Shown: positions 53,527-63,442, numbered from the stretch's first letter. The stretch is 64,000 nucleotides of DNA from Tritrichomonas musculus (GCA_039105265.1 JAPFFF010000019.1:2388501-2452500), one strand, 5' to 3'. A program made the numbers and translations. Notes: generated by a model from the sequence alone, not told the origin.

Positions 53527-56443
53527 ATACGGCTAATGTGGATCCGTTGATGATACCAGTTATGATGCCCACGGTCATACGATTTATTTTTGAGGTTATT
53601 GCGGTCTCACCAGTGAGTATCTTCAGTTTATTATCAGCGTTATCGATGAATACCTCATCCCCAATGGAATAGCATGAGGAGTCCTCAACCTTAACCATGT
53701 AATCCCCATGAGTGGCGAATGTGATACAACCATTGGCTTCATCGATTCTGACGCATATACCAACATACTCCTTCCAGGTACCAGTGGTCTTCACACTACA
53801 TATGCAATCAGTGGTGTCAGCTTCAGTGCTAGGGACCCATTTCGAATCCTCACGATGATACACCTTACCGGTCATATATACTGGAGCTCCAATGACGAAA
53901 TCGGTGATGGTGTTAACCGATGACTCAATTGGGGAGTAGTGGGTGATGGTTGTACTGGCGATTGCGTGTAGTTTATCAACATATGACTTCAATGCATATT
54001 TCCCATCAACATATTTCACCGAAGTAATCATATCATCGCTCACAGGTTGGTTGCTGATTAATGTGATAGACGCATCATATATATTGGTCAGTGTATCATC
54101 CGTGGCTCTCAATGAGACGACACGTGTACCTACACGAATATCTATTGATTCATCCCCGGAGGGGCTGAGAGCTGTCGCATCATCCCCGGTTGATTTGTAT
54201 ATGAGATTTGCACCATTTCGTCCAGAATACGTATATTCGGCTTCTTCATATGATGCATCTTCGGCATTTCGTTTGAACTTCACGATAATATTTTTGGTTG
54301 TTAATACCCTTCTGATATAATCATCTGGGATTACACAACCACTATCATTCTGTGCACATTGAATTGTGAATCGTTCTGGACTTCCATCAGCAACATTCGA
54401 GTCTTTGATAAATGGTGATTCGATTTGTGCTCTAATGAAATTATATGCTATTGGATTATTATTTCTATGTGCTGCAATATATGATACATATACAATTTGT
54501 CCATCATCATGACGCCATATTATTCTATCAATGCGTTTGCCATTGCTATCATACCCGTCCATGCTATCAAAAGTGCTAGTAGAACCATTTGGTTTAAATA
54601 CTACATCAATATGCATTATATCATCATCTTGATTATCACCCCAATTAACATCAAATACCAAATGAACTCCAGCATTGGGTAGCTTAGGGGTAATATATAC
54701 ACCCTCAGATAATTTTGCTGGATATTCAATATTCAATTCAGTGCCATATAGTGCGGTGCTCAGTGTAGATCCATTAACCAAATCTGTGGGGATCTCAGGG
54801 ATATCCGTTTTGAGCGCAAATTCTTTGAGAGTTTGGGTTGTTGCAATAGACACTTCTGGAGTATTTAGCCTGACAACAGAGACATTTTTCGGAGGCTCAA
54901 CAGTTCCGCTCGGGCCAACAAAATAATCATTGAGAAGTCCATCAAAATCCTTTATGATACGAATTATTGATGATTTATTTGTTTCATGGCTAAATAAATA
55001 TCTTGTATCATTAGTTCCATCATAGACATAATTTCCATTTTCATAATTTTCACATTCAATATAAAATCCATATTGTATGAGGTCGGCTAGTAGTTTGTCG
55101 CAATTTGGAGTAACAAATTTAGATAAATACGGATCATTACATTCAAAATCAATATTCTCACCTCCAGCTTGTATTGGAATATCATTTATGACATTGTCTT
55201 TTGAAATATACTTCCCATCAGCTACATCCTTGGTCTCATACTTGTCTAATTCATATGCGAGCTCATCTTCATCGACGAACTTCTCATCAGCCTGACCACT
55301 AGTATAATATGGTGTCAAGTCAACTGGTTCTGGGATATCCGCTTTGAGAGCATAAGTGTTCGACACATATCTCGCCGAATAAGCGTTTTTGTCTGTTGGT
55401 TCGACAGTTTTGGTAATTGAACATGACAGTATTTCCGGTGTATCACCAGTTCCTGGATTGATTAACTCATGGGAGTTATACAGATACCAAAGACTAGAAT
55501 CACTTCCTTCCATGCGCAGTATCTGAGAGGGTAGATTATCATCATCGTCATTGTACGAATAGTCTGCGTGAACATAATGGGCCGTATAGTAACTGTCTGA
55601 TGATACAATATCCAACCCATATTGCTCAATCAGTACATGATATGGGTCGTAATCCAAATCAAGAATTGTATTATTGGCGATTGTGAATTGAATAGTTGTT
55701 TGCCCCTCGATAATCTCTGGGATATAGCCTTTCACTTGATCAATAATCGCTGGGAGGTCATCTTTTGGAACATATTGTTCGGAACAAGAATCCAAAGCCG
55801 CTTGAAGACCTTCATTAGCCGCCATACTTGTTAAACACATTGATGCTTGAGCTGATAATGGTTTAACATCTTCAGCCATCAATTTCTGAAACATTTCGTC
55901 TGGTAATTGATCTCTTATGTTCAATTGCAACTCACTATTTTTGAGAACTGTGGGTATCTCCGGGAGGTCCTGGGTCTTCACATACTCACCTAAGTTCGCA
56001 AGCTTCGCGTACGGTTCCAAAGCAGTACTCAATGAATCACTCGTAATGATGTTCTCAGGGACCTCAGGTATTTCAGTAGATAGTGCACAGTTTTTGGCGA
56101 TGTAATCACGTAATTCCCCAATGGCACCATCCACATCTTCACTAGATGCGTACTTCAGCATCTCCGTATTGAAATCCTCGGTTTTCACATAGTCGAATAG
56201 CTGGGTTTGCAAAGCATATGACTCAAGGTCCTTGGCTAAAGCATATTTTTCGAGTTGCTCACCAACTGTACTCGTAATGAGTTCCTTGATTTGCTCCTGG
56301 TTGGGACCAGTTATATTCGAGCCATTGGACCCATTGGACCCATTGGCATGGCACATACATGCATACTTTTTGATGTATTCTATTAGTAACTCGTCGATAG
56401 TGGCCGCTTTTATTGAAAATCCACTCTGTTCTATACTGAACAT
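53516..56443 (-). CDS. Fibre-like virion protein (copy D, uninterrupted)
   Basis: A 975-residue protein. Residues 1-175 (MFSIEQSGFSIKAATIDELL, GSNGSNGSN collagen-like run, then heptad units KYALAKDLESYALQTQLFD) form a stalk base. A long middle of beta-rich modules is separated by collars such as YYTSGQADEKF and YALKADIPEPVDL. The last 135 residues (VYMTGKVYHREDSKWVPSTE ... INGSTLAVFKS) are a beta-roll head like DUF2190 and identical to that of B. Function inferred: receptor-binding fibre of the virion. It has a PI-1 insert at 54150-54184. Starts 18 bases from the divergent fusion gene. Confidence 0.75.
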   Translation of the reverse strand: MFSIEQSGFSIKAATIDELLIEYIKKYACMCHANGSNGSNGSNITGPNQEQIKELITSTVGEQLEKYALAKDLESYALQTQLFDYVKTEDFNTEMLKYASSEDVDGAIGELRDYIAKNCALSTEIPEVPENIITSDSLSTALEPYAKLANLGEYVKTQDLPEIPTVLKNSELQLNIRDQLPDEMFQKLMAEDVKPLSAQASMCLTSMAANEGLQAALDSCSEQYVPKDDLPAIIDQVKGYIPEIIEGQTTIQFTIANNTILDLDYDPYHVLIEQYGLDIVSSDSYYTAHYVHADYSYNDDDDNLPSQILRMEGSDSSLWYLYNSHELINPGTGDTPEILSCSITKTVEPTDKNAYSARYVSNTYALKADIPEPVDLTPYYTSGQADEKFVDEDELAYELDKYETKDVADGKYISKDNVINDIPIQAGGENIDFECNDPYLSKFVTPNCDKLLADLIQYGFYIECENYENGNYVYDGTNDTRYLFSHETNKSSIIRIIKDFDGLLNDYFVGPSGTVEPPKNVSVVRLNTPEVSIATTQTLKEFALKTDIPEIPTDLVNGSTLSTALYGTELNIEYPAKLSEGVYITPKLPNAGVHLVFDVNWGDNQDDDIMHIDVVFKPNGSTSTFDSMDGYDSNGKRIDRIIWRHDDGQIVYVSYIAAHRNNNPIAYNFIRAQIESPFIKDSNVADGSPERFTIQCAQNDSGCVIPDDYIRRVLTTKNIIVKFKRNAEDASYEEAEYTYSGRNGANLIYKSTGDDATALSPSGDESIDIRVGTRVVSLRATDDTLTNIYDASITLISNQPVSDDMITSVKYVDGKYALKSYVDKLHAIASTTITHYSPIESSVNTITDFVIGAPVYMTGKVYHREDSKWVPSTEADTTDCICSVKTTGTWKEYVGICVRIDEANGCITFATHGDYMVKVEDSSCYSIGDEVFIDNADNKLKILTGETAITSKINRMTVGIITGIINGSTLAVFKS
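54150..54184 (-). repeat. Palindromic insert PI-1 in the fibre gene (copy D)
   Basis: Minus strand GATGATGCGACAGCTCTC opening and CCCCTCCGGGGATGA close, read as DDATALSPSGDE. A further CCGGGGATGATG precedes it, extending the hairpin. Identical in DNA to the PolB copy but in another frame. Confidence 0.85.
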
Positions 56444-56461
56444 TTACTATAAAATAAAGGT
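56444..56461. promoter_or_regulatory. 18-bp divergent promoter gap
   Basis: TACTATAAAATAAAGGT is all that separates the fibre and fusion start codons. TATAAAATAAA is TATA-like; transcripts of both genes must start within a few bases of, or inside, each other's coding sequence. Confidence 0.5.
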
Positions 56462-59400
56462 ATGCTTACCCGTATTGATAATGAAGTCAAGAGCGCCAGA
56501 GACCGTAATATCCTTAAGTTTATATATACTGAATGCAAAGCAACAGATGATATCATCAACGCTATGATAGGTGTCATCAATGATAGAAATCTGTACGGTG
56601 ATAAGGTGCTTAGTAAGTTCTTGGAGCTTAAGCGCGTATGGCCAAATCAAGGATCAGATCCCATTGAGGCTGATCAAGTTGAACGTACTAAGGATAGTCT
56701 TTCGTGGAGGCTCCGAGAGTTCAACTATGAACTGGATAATTATTTGAAAAACTCCGAAGACCCAAGTAAATATGAATATTATCGGAATAAAGTCCAGAAC
56801 AACAATCTCCGTGGTACTCTTAGGTTATTATATGTTATATGTGGTGTGTCAAAAGAAATCATCGATAATATGATACATGTCATCAATAATCCCGATCTGT
56901 ACAATGATGAGATACGACAGTCGCTCAAAAACATAGATGATATGTGTAATGGATTCAACAGGAGTAACGCTGGTGTGAAACAAACTTTGAAGCAAAGACT
57001 TAAAGATAATGCCGCGACTTACTTCAGAGATCCGAATAAATATTTGAAACCCCAACCGAAACCCCCAGGAGATCCAAGCGAAGTCCCTAGCGAAGTCCCT
57101 AGCGAAGTCCCTAGCGAAGTTCCTATCGTGGTAATCCCGGAGTCACCTCCAGGAAATCCAATTGAAGACTCAGGTGAAGAGGAGGCTTATAGTGAAGTCA
57201 AGTACTCCGTATACCGTAAGCTCCTTAATCGTTTATCTAGGGAATACGGAGTGCCAAATGCATGGATCAATAATATGATACAAGTCATCAATAATCCAGA
57301 ACTGTACGTCGATGAGATGAATGTAATCGATGAGATGAGGCGATCTTGTGCACAAGTCAACTTGGAAGATCCTAGGTCTGTTGCAAGTTTGAAGAACCTC
57401 CTTTATCAGAAAGCTGCAATGTACTTCAGAGATCCGAATAAATATTTGAAACCCCAACCGAAACCCCCAATGGTAATCCCGGAGGCACCCCCAGGAGATC
57501 CAAGCGAAGTCCCTATCATGGTACCCTCACAGAAACCCAAAGCGGAACCCAGTGAAGACTCAGATGAAGAGGAGGCTTATAGTGAAGTCCCCTCCAAATA
57601 CCGTGGGCTTCTTATGTACTTATATACAGTATGCGGAATATCAGATGAAATCATCAATAATATGATACAGGTCATCAATAATCCAGAACTGTACGTCGAT
57701 GAGATAGTAAAAGAGATTGTTGAGATGAGGCGAAATTGGGTAAGCACTGACTCTAATGATCGTAGTCAGGCTGCAAATTTGAAGAAAAGGCTTACGCTGT
57801 CTGCCACAACTTACTTCAAATATCCTAAACAATATTTGAAACTCCCAGGATATCCAAGCGAAGTCCCTAGCGAAGTCCCTATCGAGGAACCCTCTGGGGA
57901 TGATGCGCCAGCTCTCAGCCCCTCCGGGGATGAGGAAGAGGAATCCTCAGAGGAACTCCAAGTAGTAATCCCGGAGGCACCCCCAATGGTACCCTCAGGA
58001 GATCCAAGCGAAGTCCCTAGCGAAGTTCCTAGCGAAGTCCCTATCTTGGTAATCCCGGAGGCACCCCCCAATAGACAACCCGTTAATCCAGAATTTGAGG
58101 AGGAAGAGGAGGAGCGGGAATTCCAAGCGACATCCCCAGTAATCGAATTTCCTCGTGCAGATAGGATTGATCATGATATGAACATACTGCACACAAAGCG
58201 TATTCTCCCTGATAATATCATTGAGGTACTACCCAAATACTATCACATTGCTGATAACCCCGAATGTGCACCTCGTGAACTTCACCCGCTTGAGATTCGG
58301 GAGGTTCGAGATATGGTTGATGATATCATACATAACTTGGATTCAATCGCAGAAGATCGATCGCTTACCATAGAGTCTCCAAAAGCAGAAGCCGAGGTGT
58401 CGAATATACGAAGCTATATCAATAAGATTAGGGTCTATGAGGGTATCGAAGCTGATTTCGAAAAAGATGTCAATCGTGGGAATACAAATAATAACATTTT
58501 TTCTTCACCTAAAGAAACTATGGAAGTCCCCAACGCTAATGATAACGATGCACCAGCAGCTGAAGATGTTAGTGATGATGATCTATTTGATATTGATTTG
58601 AATGATGTACAAGCAGACAAAAAATTTAAATATGCACGTACACCAGCTCGACAAAAATCTGGTAAGTCAAGAACACATGATTATGAAAAGCTCACCATTG
58701 CACCAGAATCAGTCTTAAAGCCTGCAAAAATCACTGATACTAGCCAGTTTGCTCCTTATGATGTCTCGGCTCGTATTCAGAGATCCGGCAGAGGAACTCG
58801 TGGTGATTTGAATTATGGTGTCATAACAGACCGTATAAGTGATAGGTATGGTTCAGTATCATTAACAGGTAATTCAGCTGAACGCAGACAGAATTTCCTC
58901 GATATCATCATTAATGGGAACTACAGAGTTAAGTATATTCCAAATGCTGCTTCACGTGACACAGCACAGGAATATTGCAGAAACCATTTGGATAAAGATG
59001 GAACTCCCAAATATAGATTATTAGGCACGAACGCACGAGACCCATTAAATAATAAAATCACTGACCTCAATGGAGACCAGGTTGATGATATTGTCCTAGT
59101 AGATAAACGAGGTGTTCCTGCAATTGTTAATGGTTATAAGCTTGTTCTCGCATCACCATACAAGAAAGTGTGGAAAACAACCCATGCGACAAAGAAGGCT
59201 AGACTTGATGAACCATTTAATGAATGGCTTGCTAAACAATTTAATAAATCAATCAATAATGTTGATTGGAAAGAAGGCAAATATGTACTTACAGAAACTG
59301 ATAATATGCAAAGACTAACGGCCGCATATGGTAAAAAGGGCTTACCAAAGCCACGTATCAGTAAGCGACTCACACCTAATGGATATTGGGCTTCTGCATT

Positions 59401-60049
59401 CTCACATGTATGGAAGTTGTTTTGGAATAGCCAGACTTATTCTAATCCTGTTCTTCAGGATCTCAAGAAGGCTACCAATTATCTTACTGTTGCTAATACC
59501 ATATTCATATACTATTTCGACCAACCAATGAAGTATTCTGTTGAACAATCACAAGAATTTGGTGGAAAATTCCTTACATATGCACGATGGGCTGCATGGC
59601 GTCGTGTAAATAAGAATAAATATAATGAAAGTTTGGGTCCTGCTGTTGTAAAGTTCGTAAATACGGTTATTGGCTCAGCTGTTAATCTAGAAACTGGAGA
59701 CTTGACTGAAGAGGCAGCTAACGGTAGCAAATGGCATCCAAAACTCCAACAATTAATCAAGTTTATAGAAACAATTATATTTGATTGGGGATTTGGTATG
59801 TCATTACGAGAGGGAATGACTAGGAATATGAATCAACCAGCACCATTTGACGATATCGTTAATGATATATATGCTGGTCAATTACAGGAAATCAAGAAAG
59901 ACTGGGCCCAAATGGTTGCAATCAATATTCAAGAAGTCATATATCAACCAAAGAGTGATTATCTGAAGTACAAGGCAGAAGCTGAAGCAGACAAAAATAG
60001 ACGTCGTGGTGAAGCCAACATTCTGGTTAAAGCAAAGGGTGTTTATTAA
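56462..60049 (+). CDS. Giant fusion protein: four helical repeats plus DxNxD structural domain (copy D)
   Basis: A 1195-residue protein. Four repeats of about 90 residues begin near residues 16, 118, 247 and 378, each with the pattern (Y)RxLLxxLYxxCGxSDEIINNMI and VINNPELYxDEI, followed by YFRDPNKYLKPQPKPP. They are separated by PSEVPSEVPSEV linkers and acidic SDEEEAYSEV stretches. Residues 690-1195 align with the 520-residue B protein, including LNGDQVDDIVLVDKRG and SAFSHVWKLFW. B has only a 60-residue disordered head instead of the repeats. A PI-1 insert lies at 57899-57933. Repeat function unknown; likely surface or anchoring arms of a virion structural protein (inference). Confidence 0.65.
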   Translation: MLTRIDNEVKSARDRNILKFIYTECKATDDIINAMIGVINDRNLYGDKVLSKFLELKRVWPNQGSDPIEADQVERTKDSLSWRLREFNYELDNYLKNSEDPSKYEYYRNKVQNNNLRGTLRLLYVICGVSKEIIDNMIHVINNPDLYNDEIRQSLKNIDDMCNGFNRSNAGVKQTLKQRLKDNAATYFRDPNKYLKPQPKPPGDPSEVPSEVPSEVPSEVPIVVIPESPPGNPIEDSGEEEAYSEVKYSVYRKLLNRLSREYGVPNAWINNMIQVINNPELYVDEMNVIDEMRRSCAQVNLEDPRSVASLKNLLYQKAAMYFRDPNKYLKPQPKPPMVIPEAPPGDPSEVPIMVPSQKPKAEPSEDSDEEEAYSEVPSKYRGLLMYLYTVCGISDEIINNMIQVINNPELYVDEIVKEIVEMRRNWVSTDSNDRSQAANLKKRLTLSATTYFKYPKQYLKLPGYPSEVPSEVPIEEPSGDDAPALSPSGDEEEESSEELQVVIPEAPPMVPSGDPSEVPSEVPSEVPILVIPEAPPNRQPVNPEFEEEEEEREFQATSPVIEFPRADRIDHDMNILHTKRILPDNIIEVLPKYYHIADNPECAPRELHPLEIREVRDMVDDIIHNLDSIAEDRSLTIESPKAEAEVSNIRSYINKIRVYEGIEADFEKDVNRGNTNNNIFSSPKETMEVPNANDNDAPAAEDVSDDDLFDIDLNDVQADKKFKYARTPARQKSGKSRTHDYEKLTIAPESVLKPAKITDTSQFAPYDVSARIQRSGRGTRGDLNYGVITDRISDRYGSVSLTGNSAERRQNFLDIIINGNYRVKYIPNAASRDTAQEYCRNHLDKDGTPKYRLLGTNARDPLNNKITDLNGDQVDDIVLVDKRGVPAIVNGYKLVLASPYKKVWKTTHATKKARLDEPFNEWLAKQFNKSINNVDWKEGKYVLTETDNMQRLTAAYGKKGLPKPRISKRLTPNGYWASAFSHVWKLFWNSQTYSNPVLQDLKKATNYLTVANTIFIYYFDQPMKYSVEQSQEFGGKFLTYARWAAWRRVNKNKYNESLGPAVVKFVNTVIGSAVNLETGDLTEEAANGSKWHPKLQQLIKFIETIIFDWGFGMSLREGMTRNMNQPAPFDDIVNDIYAGQLQEIKKDWAQMVAINIQEVIYQPKSDYLKYKAEAEADKNRRRGEANILVKAKGVY
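57899..57933 (+). repeat. Palindromic insert PI-1 in the fusion gene (copy D)
   Basis: GATGATGCGCCAGCTCTC opening and CCCCTCCGGGGATGA close, read as DDAPALSPSGDE, in the same frame as the fibre copy. Confidence 0.85.
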
Positions 60050-60056
60050 TAGACAA

Positions 60057-61496
60057 TTACTCCTTATGATATTTTCTTTGATAAAACCTATTGTTAGCCA
60101 TTATTTTTGCCGTTTCATCCTGTTGTTGGTCAGTCGATTTAATGACTTCCATTGGTTCGTATATGAATGTGGGATCATCAATATTCCCATTGGTTTTTGG
60201 AGTACCTTCTATATAAAATGATTTACCAAAGCTTACCAGTCTATCGCGATTACCATCTGTGGATTGACGTGATGGTGATTTAGGATGACTGTTTGTGGCT
60301 CGCTTAGCATGTTGCTTGAGAGCTGGCAGTGATTTTGTATAAACATCGTACTCTTGTACGGAACCATTCTTCTTAACCATTCGAATTGGTACGGTTTGTG
60401 GTATGGTAGGTTCCAGTTTGCCAGGTTGAGCATATGTGTTTGGATCAAATATTTTTTCATTGAAATTCTGCTTATTATTACTTCGGGGTCGAGCTTCGGG
60501 TATCACTGATTCTGTAAACTCAATACCATCACTGCTCTCAGCAATGCTCTCATCAATGCTCTCATCATCATCACTAGAGATGGATACAATCGTATTGGTG
60601 GAGTCACGCTTGGGGGAGGCATTACGGGATGGTGTTTTAGAACTGTCGCGCTTAGGGGATTTACGACCCAATGATGGTGTTGTGATTGTAGACATATCAA
60701 ACCTAATCGGTGGTGATTTATATGTTGATGCATCAACTCGCATTGGAGGTGGGGGTACAAATTGGGGTGCATTTGGAGGAGGTGGGATTACCCCTGTTGG
60801 TATTGGAGGTGCATATGGAGGGACATTTGGAGGTGCATATGGAGGGACATTTGGAGGAACTGGAGGAACTGGAGGTGGTTTCACAAATGGAGGTTGCATT
60901 GGTGGTGGTGGGATTACCCCTGTTGGTTGCATTGGACGTTGTGGTGGGATTACCCCGATTGGATTTCCTGTTGGTTGCATTGGGGGTGCTGCAAAGTATT
61001 TATTGTATTTGTCATTTTGGCGTTTGGGGTCTGGAGTTGGAGGCAGATGTTTGATCACAATATCAGGAATATATTCCTTGTGATGGAGTATTGGTATATT
61101 AAATCTCTCATTATCATAAACACCTGAACGTACAATAACATTTTTACGGACTGCACTGTCGAATTCATCATATGGGGCAGCAATAAATACATTATTTGGC
61201 AGCTGCATAAAATTATTGTTTTCTCGAAGAAAATATACAAACCGTATACCATTTGATGTTTCAGCTTCATCCCAAATAATACTGGGTTCTCTCTCATAAT
61301 TCCTTAGGAAGAATAGGAAGCCATGCAATTTGGGTTCAAGTGACCCCCCACGCATAGAGCTTACGATTTTGGGTAGACCTATATCTTTAACGAATATATA
61401 CTTATTGTCATTTGTATGGCTAGCATATACCCCATTTATATATTTATTTTCAATGCTTTTATATTGACCTGGATATAGGTATATTTTTCCATTCAT
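60057..61496 (-). CDS. 479-residue Maverick protein with Pro-rich centre (copy D)
   Basis: Divergent homologue of 15784-17271. The amino 150 residues (MNGKIYLYPGQYKSIENKYI, RFVYFLRENNNFMQLPNNVF) share only a weak pattern with B; residues 175-265 are PPNVPPYAPP and PPPMQPTG repeats absent from B; the carboxy end shares VKKNGSVQEYDVYTKSLPAL and LVSFGKSF. TATTTTTG lies five bases before the ATG, as in B. Convergent with the fusion gene, 7 bases apart. Function unknown. Confidence 0.65.
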   Translation of the reverse strand: MNGKIYLYPGQYKSIENKYINGVYASHTNDNKYIFVKDIGLPKIVSSMRGGSLEPKLHGFLFFLRNYEREPSIIWDEAETSNGIRFVYFLRENNNFMQLPNNVFIAAPYDEFDSAVRKNVIVRSGVYDNERFNIPILHHKEYIPDIVIKHLPPTPDPKRQNDKYNKYFAAPPMQPTGNPIGVIPPQRPMQPTGVIPPPPMQPPFVKPPPVPPVPPNVPPYAPPNVPPYAPPIPTGVIPPPPNAPQFVPPPPMRVDASTYKSPPIRFDMSTITTPSLGRKSPKRDSSKTPSRNASPKRDSTNTIVSISSDDDESIDESIAESSDGIEFTESVIPEARPRSNNKQNFNEKIFDPNTYAQPGKLEPTIPQTVPIRMVKKNGSVQEYDVYTKSLPALKQHAKRATNSHPKSPSRQSTDGNRDRLVSFGKSFYIEGTPKTNGNIDDPTFIYEPMEVIKSTDQQQDETAKIMANNRFYQRKYHKE

Positions 61497-61534
61497 TTAC
61501 CCAAAAATAAACTCCTATATGGGCCATACGGTGG

Positions 61535-61867
61535 TCAATAGATTAGCAAACACGATAGCACGAATGCATCGGGTTTTATCTCATTACCATACAGGTCTGT
61601 GAACCATATTTTGAAATCCCGCTTGGTCCTATTGAGCATCTCATATTTGCGATACTTGGTTTGCCGTCTGTTGGCTAGCATTATGAAGTGGTCACAGTAT
61701 GGGTCGAATTCTACAATATCCGAGTGTACCATCAAATCACCGATGATGGTCTTATTCAGGATAGCTCCCACATACTGCACTACGATGTACTTCTTATTGC
61801 GACTATATATGAAGTCCTCAGGTAGCTTAAACTCGGTGGTCTGTGTATGGAAATAGCGCTTTGGCAT
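61535..61867 (-). CDS. 110-residue protein with a penton-like ending (copy D)
   Basis: One residue different from 15413-15745. Starts three bases after the integrase stop on the minus strand. Near-identity in contrast to the divergent 479-residue neighbour supports constraint, as expected for a capsid part. Confidence 0.5.
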   Translation of the reverse strand: MPKRYFHTQTTEFKLPEDFIYSRNKKYIVVQYVGAILNKTIIGDLMVHSDIVEFDPYCDHFIMLANRRQTKYRKYEMLNRTKRDFKIWFTDLYGNEIKPDAFVLSCLLIY

Positions 61868-61870
61868 TTA

Positions 61871-63097
61871 TTAGATAGCAAAGTACTGCTTATAGGCTTT
61901 ACCTAGTGATGCATAATTGGTTGCCACGAATCGGGTATACATAATGGGGACAGTTACGGTAGCTCGCTCATCATCAGACTTAGGCGTTCGACCAGTTGTG
62001 GTTTTGGTATACGGTACATAGAACGCAGTTCCTGCTTGATTATCATCATTCAACTGGAATCTACGATATGGCTTCAGCAGTTTACATTCGACGTTCCCAT
62101 TATGGTATCTAATGAATTCGGCAATCTCATTGAATATACGCCTATGCTTCTCATGCTTCTTCTCAGTTTTGGATGTATCGTAATGGACCAATATGATATT
62201 ACCCTTGCGATAGCTCAGTAGTCCACCCATTTGCATATTATTTTTGACTCGACGTAGCCGCCGTTGGCAATCCCTGATGTATCTCCATTCCAAATCTGGG
62301 TTGTGCTGCATTTGATTGGGTGTGTAGTATATCCACTTGGGTACCCTTGCTAGATACGAGTCATATTGGGTTCCATCACCTGGATAATTGGGATTGGGCA
62401 TCCGTAGAGACCGATGTGGTGTGTTGTTATAGAAGTGTACCATCTGTTGCATCAGGTATGGGTCTCCAATCCGACGATTATCTAAACCGAATGCATTACG
62501 GAGTGTCCTGATGGTTGCATCAACGATTTTGTGAGCGTTGTTGTGTTTGGATTTATCGACAATCACTGCATTACGGTCAATCAACACGTTTTTGGTACCT
62601 CTATATTTACTTCTGGATGGATTGTAGCGGCCAAGTATATCAAGCACTTTGAGTAGGTTATTCTCACCATCGCATTTGATGGTATTGAATTTGAAGTCAT
62701 CATATTTCTCAAGAATGATTTTGGTGTATGCAGTCTTAATGGTATCAGCTAGTCTGTTCTTAAGTGGTTCCACAATTAGATACCGTGTGTTGACATTCAC
62801 CATGATGAGGTAAATGGTTTCATGGACTACCACGGACTCGGTTCCATTAGCCCTTGTGGTGTAATTCGCAAACATCAAATCGACTTCCCAGCATCCGGGT
62901 TCCAATGAGAAATCCGGTTTTGAATAGGGACTGCATGATTTCAATTTGAAGTCCTTCACGAATGGCTCATGATGAGTTTCTGGGTTGATGATGAACTGTG
63001 ATGGGTCCAATTTCGATATCTTGGATTTGAATGGGTACTTGAGCAGCGAATTGTACTCATTGTCGAATATCTTGAACGATTTCCTGTTGTCGGTCAT
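61871..63097 (-). CDS. Retroviral-type (rve) integrase (copy D)
   Basis: A 408-residue homologue of 14162-15409 with WEVDLMF, IKCDGENN, AHKIVDATIRTLRN and HFYNNTPHRSL conserved. Differences cluster between the second and third acidic positions (LGRYNPSRSKYRGT) and near the carboxy end, where it is shorter by seven residues. TATTTTTG at the same eight-base distance. Confidence 0.9.
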   Translation of the reverse strand: MTDNRKSFKIFDNEYNSLLKYPFKSKISKLDPSQFIINPETHHEPFVKDFKLKSCSPYSKPDFSLEPGCWEVDLMFANYTTRANGTESVVVHETIYLIMVNVNTRYLIVEPLKNRLADTIKTAYTKIILEKYDDFKFNTIKCDGENNLLKVLDILGRYNPSRSKYRGTKNVLIDRNAVIVDKSKHNNAHKIVDATIRTLRNAFGLDNRRIGDPYLMQQMVHFYNNTPHRSLRMPNPNYPGDGTQYDSYLARVPKWIYYTPNQMQHNPDLEWRYIRDCQRRLRRVKNNMQMGGLLSYRKGNIILVHYDTSKTEKKHEKHRRIFNEIAEFIRYHNGNVECKLLKPYRRFQLNDDNQAGTAFYVPYTKTTTGRTPKSDDERATVTVPIMYTRFVATNYASLGKAYKQYFAI

Positions 63098-63208
63098 TTA
63101 ATGTGCAAAAATAGTGGTCTCAATCGGGACAGCAAAATTGCTGTTCCAGTGAATTAGTGGTTATCTCCATGAAATCTGGGTGTACGGGAAATCCCGTTGA
63201 CCCAATAT
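63098..63208. other. Intergenic stretch with palindrome
   Basis: GGGACAGCAAAATTGCTGTT (63126-63145) is a hairpin not present upstream of the B integrase; AATTAGTGGTTATC and TAGTGGTTATC are a 60-bp-apart direct repeat derived from the end of the 77-residue gene. Confidence 0.6.
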
Positions 63209-63442
63209 TTAGTGGTTATCGCTTGATAATTCAGCGAGCTCATTCTCGAGTTTGGCGACCTTCTCCTTCAGACTATTGATATCCTCAATCAGTGATTCAC
63301 GAACGGCTAGTCCATTGCTACCCAGCATACCCCCTTTGATGTTATTGAGGTGGCCCTTATACATATAGCACTTCTCCTTGAGATCGTGTTTGATGCGCTT
63401 AAGCTCTGGAATCTCCTTCTTGTATTCACCCAATTCAGTCAT
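63209..63442 (-). CDS. 77-residue coiled-coil protein (copy D)
   Basis: Same protein as 13870-14103 residue for residue as far as I can read; silent differences exist around it. Function unknown. Confidence 0.75.
   Translation of the reverse strand: MTELGEYKKEIPELKRIKHDLKEKCYMYKGHLNNIKGGMLGSNGLAVRESLIEDINSLKEKVAKLENELAELSSDNH

Noticed and set aside
60762-61127. Trp/Gly-rich plus-strand reading frames
   Set aside because: They are antisense images of the PPNVPPYAPP and PPPMQPTG repeats of the 479-residue gene.
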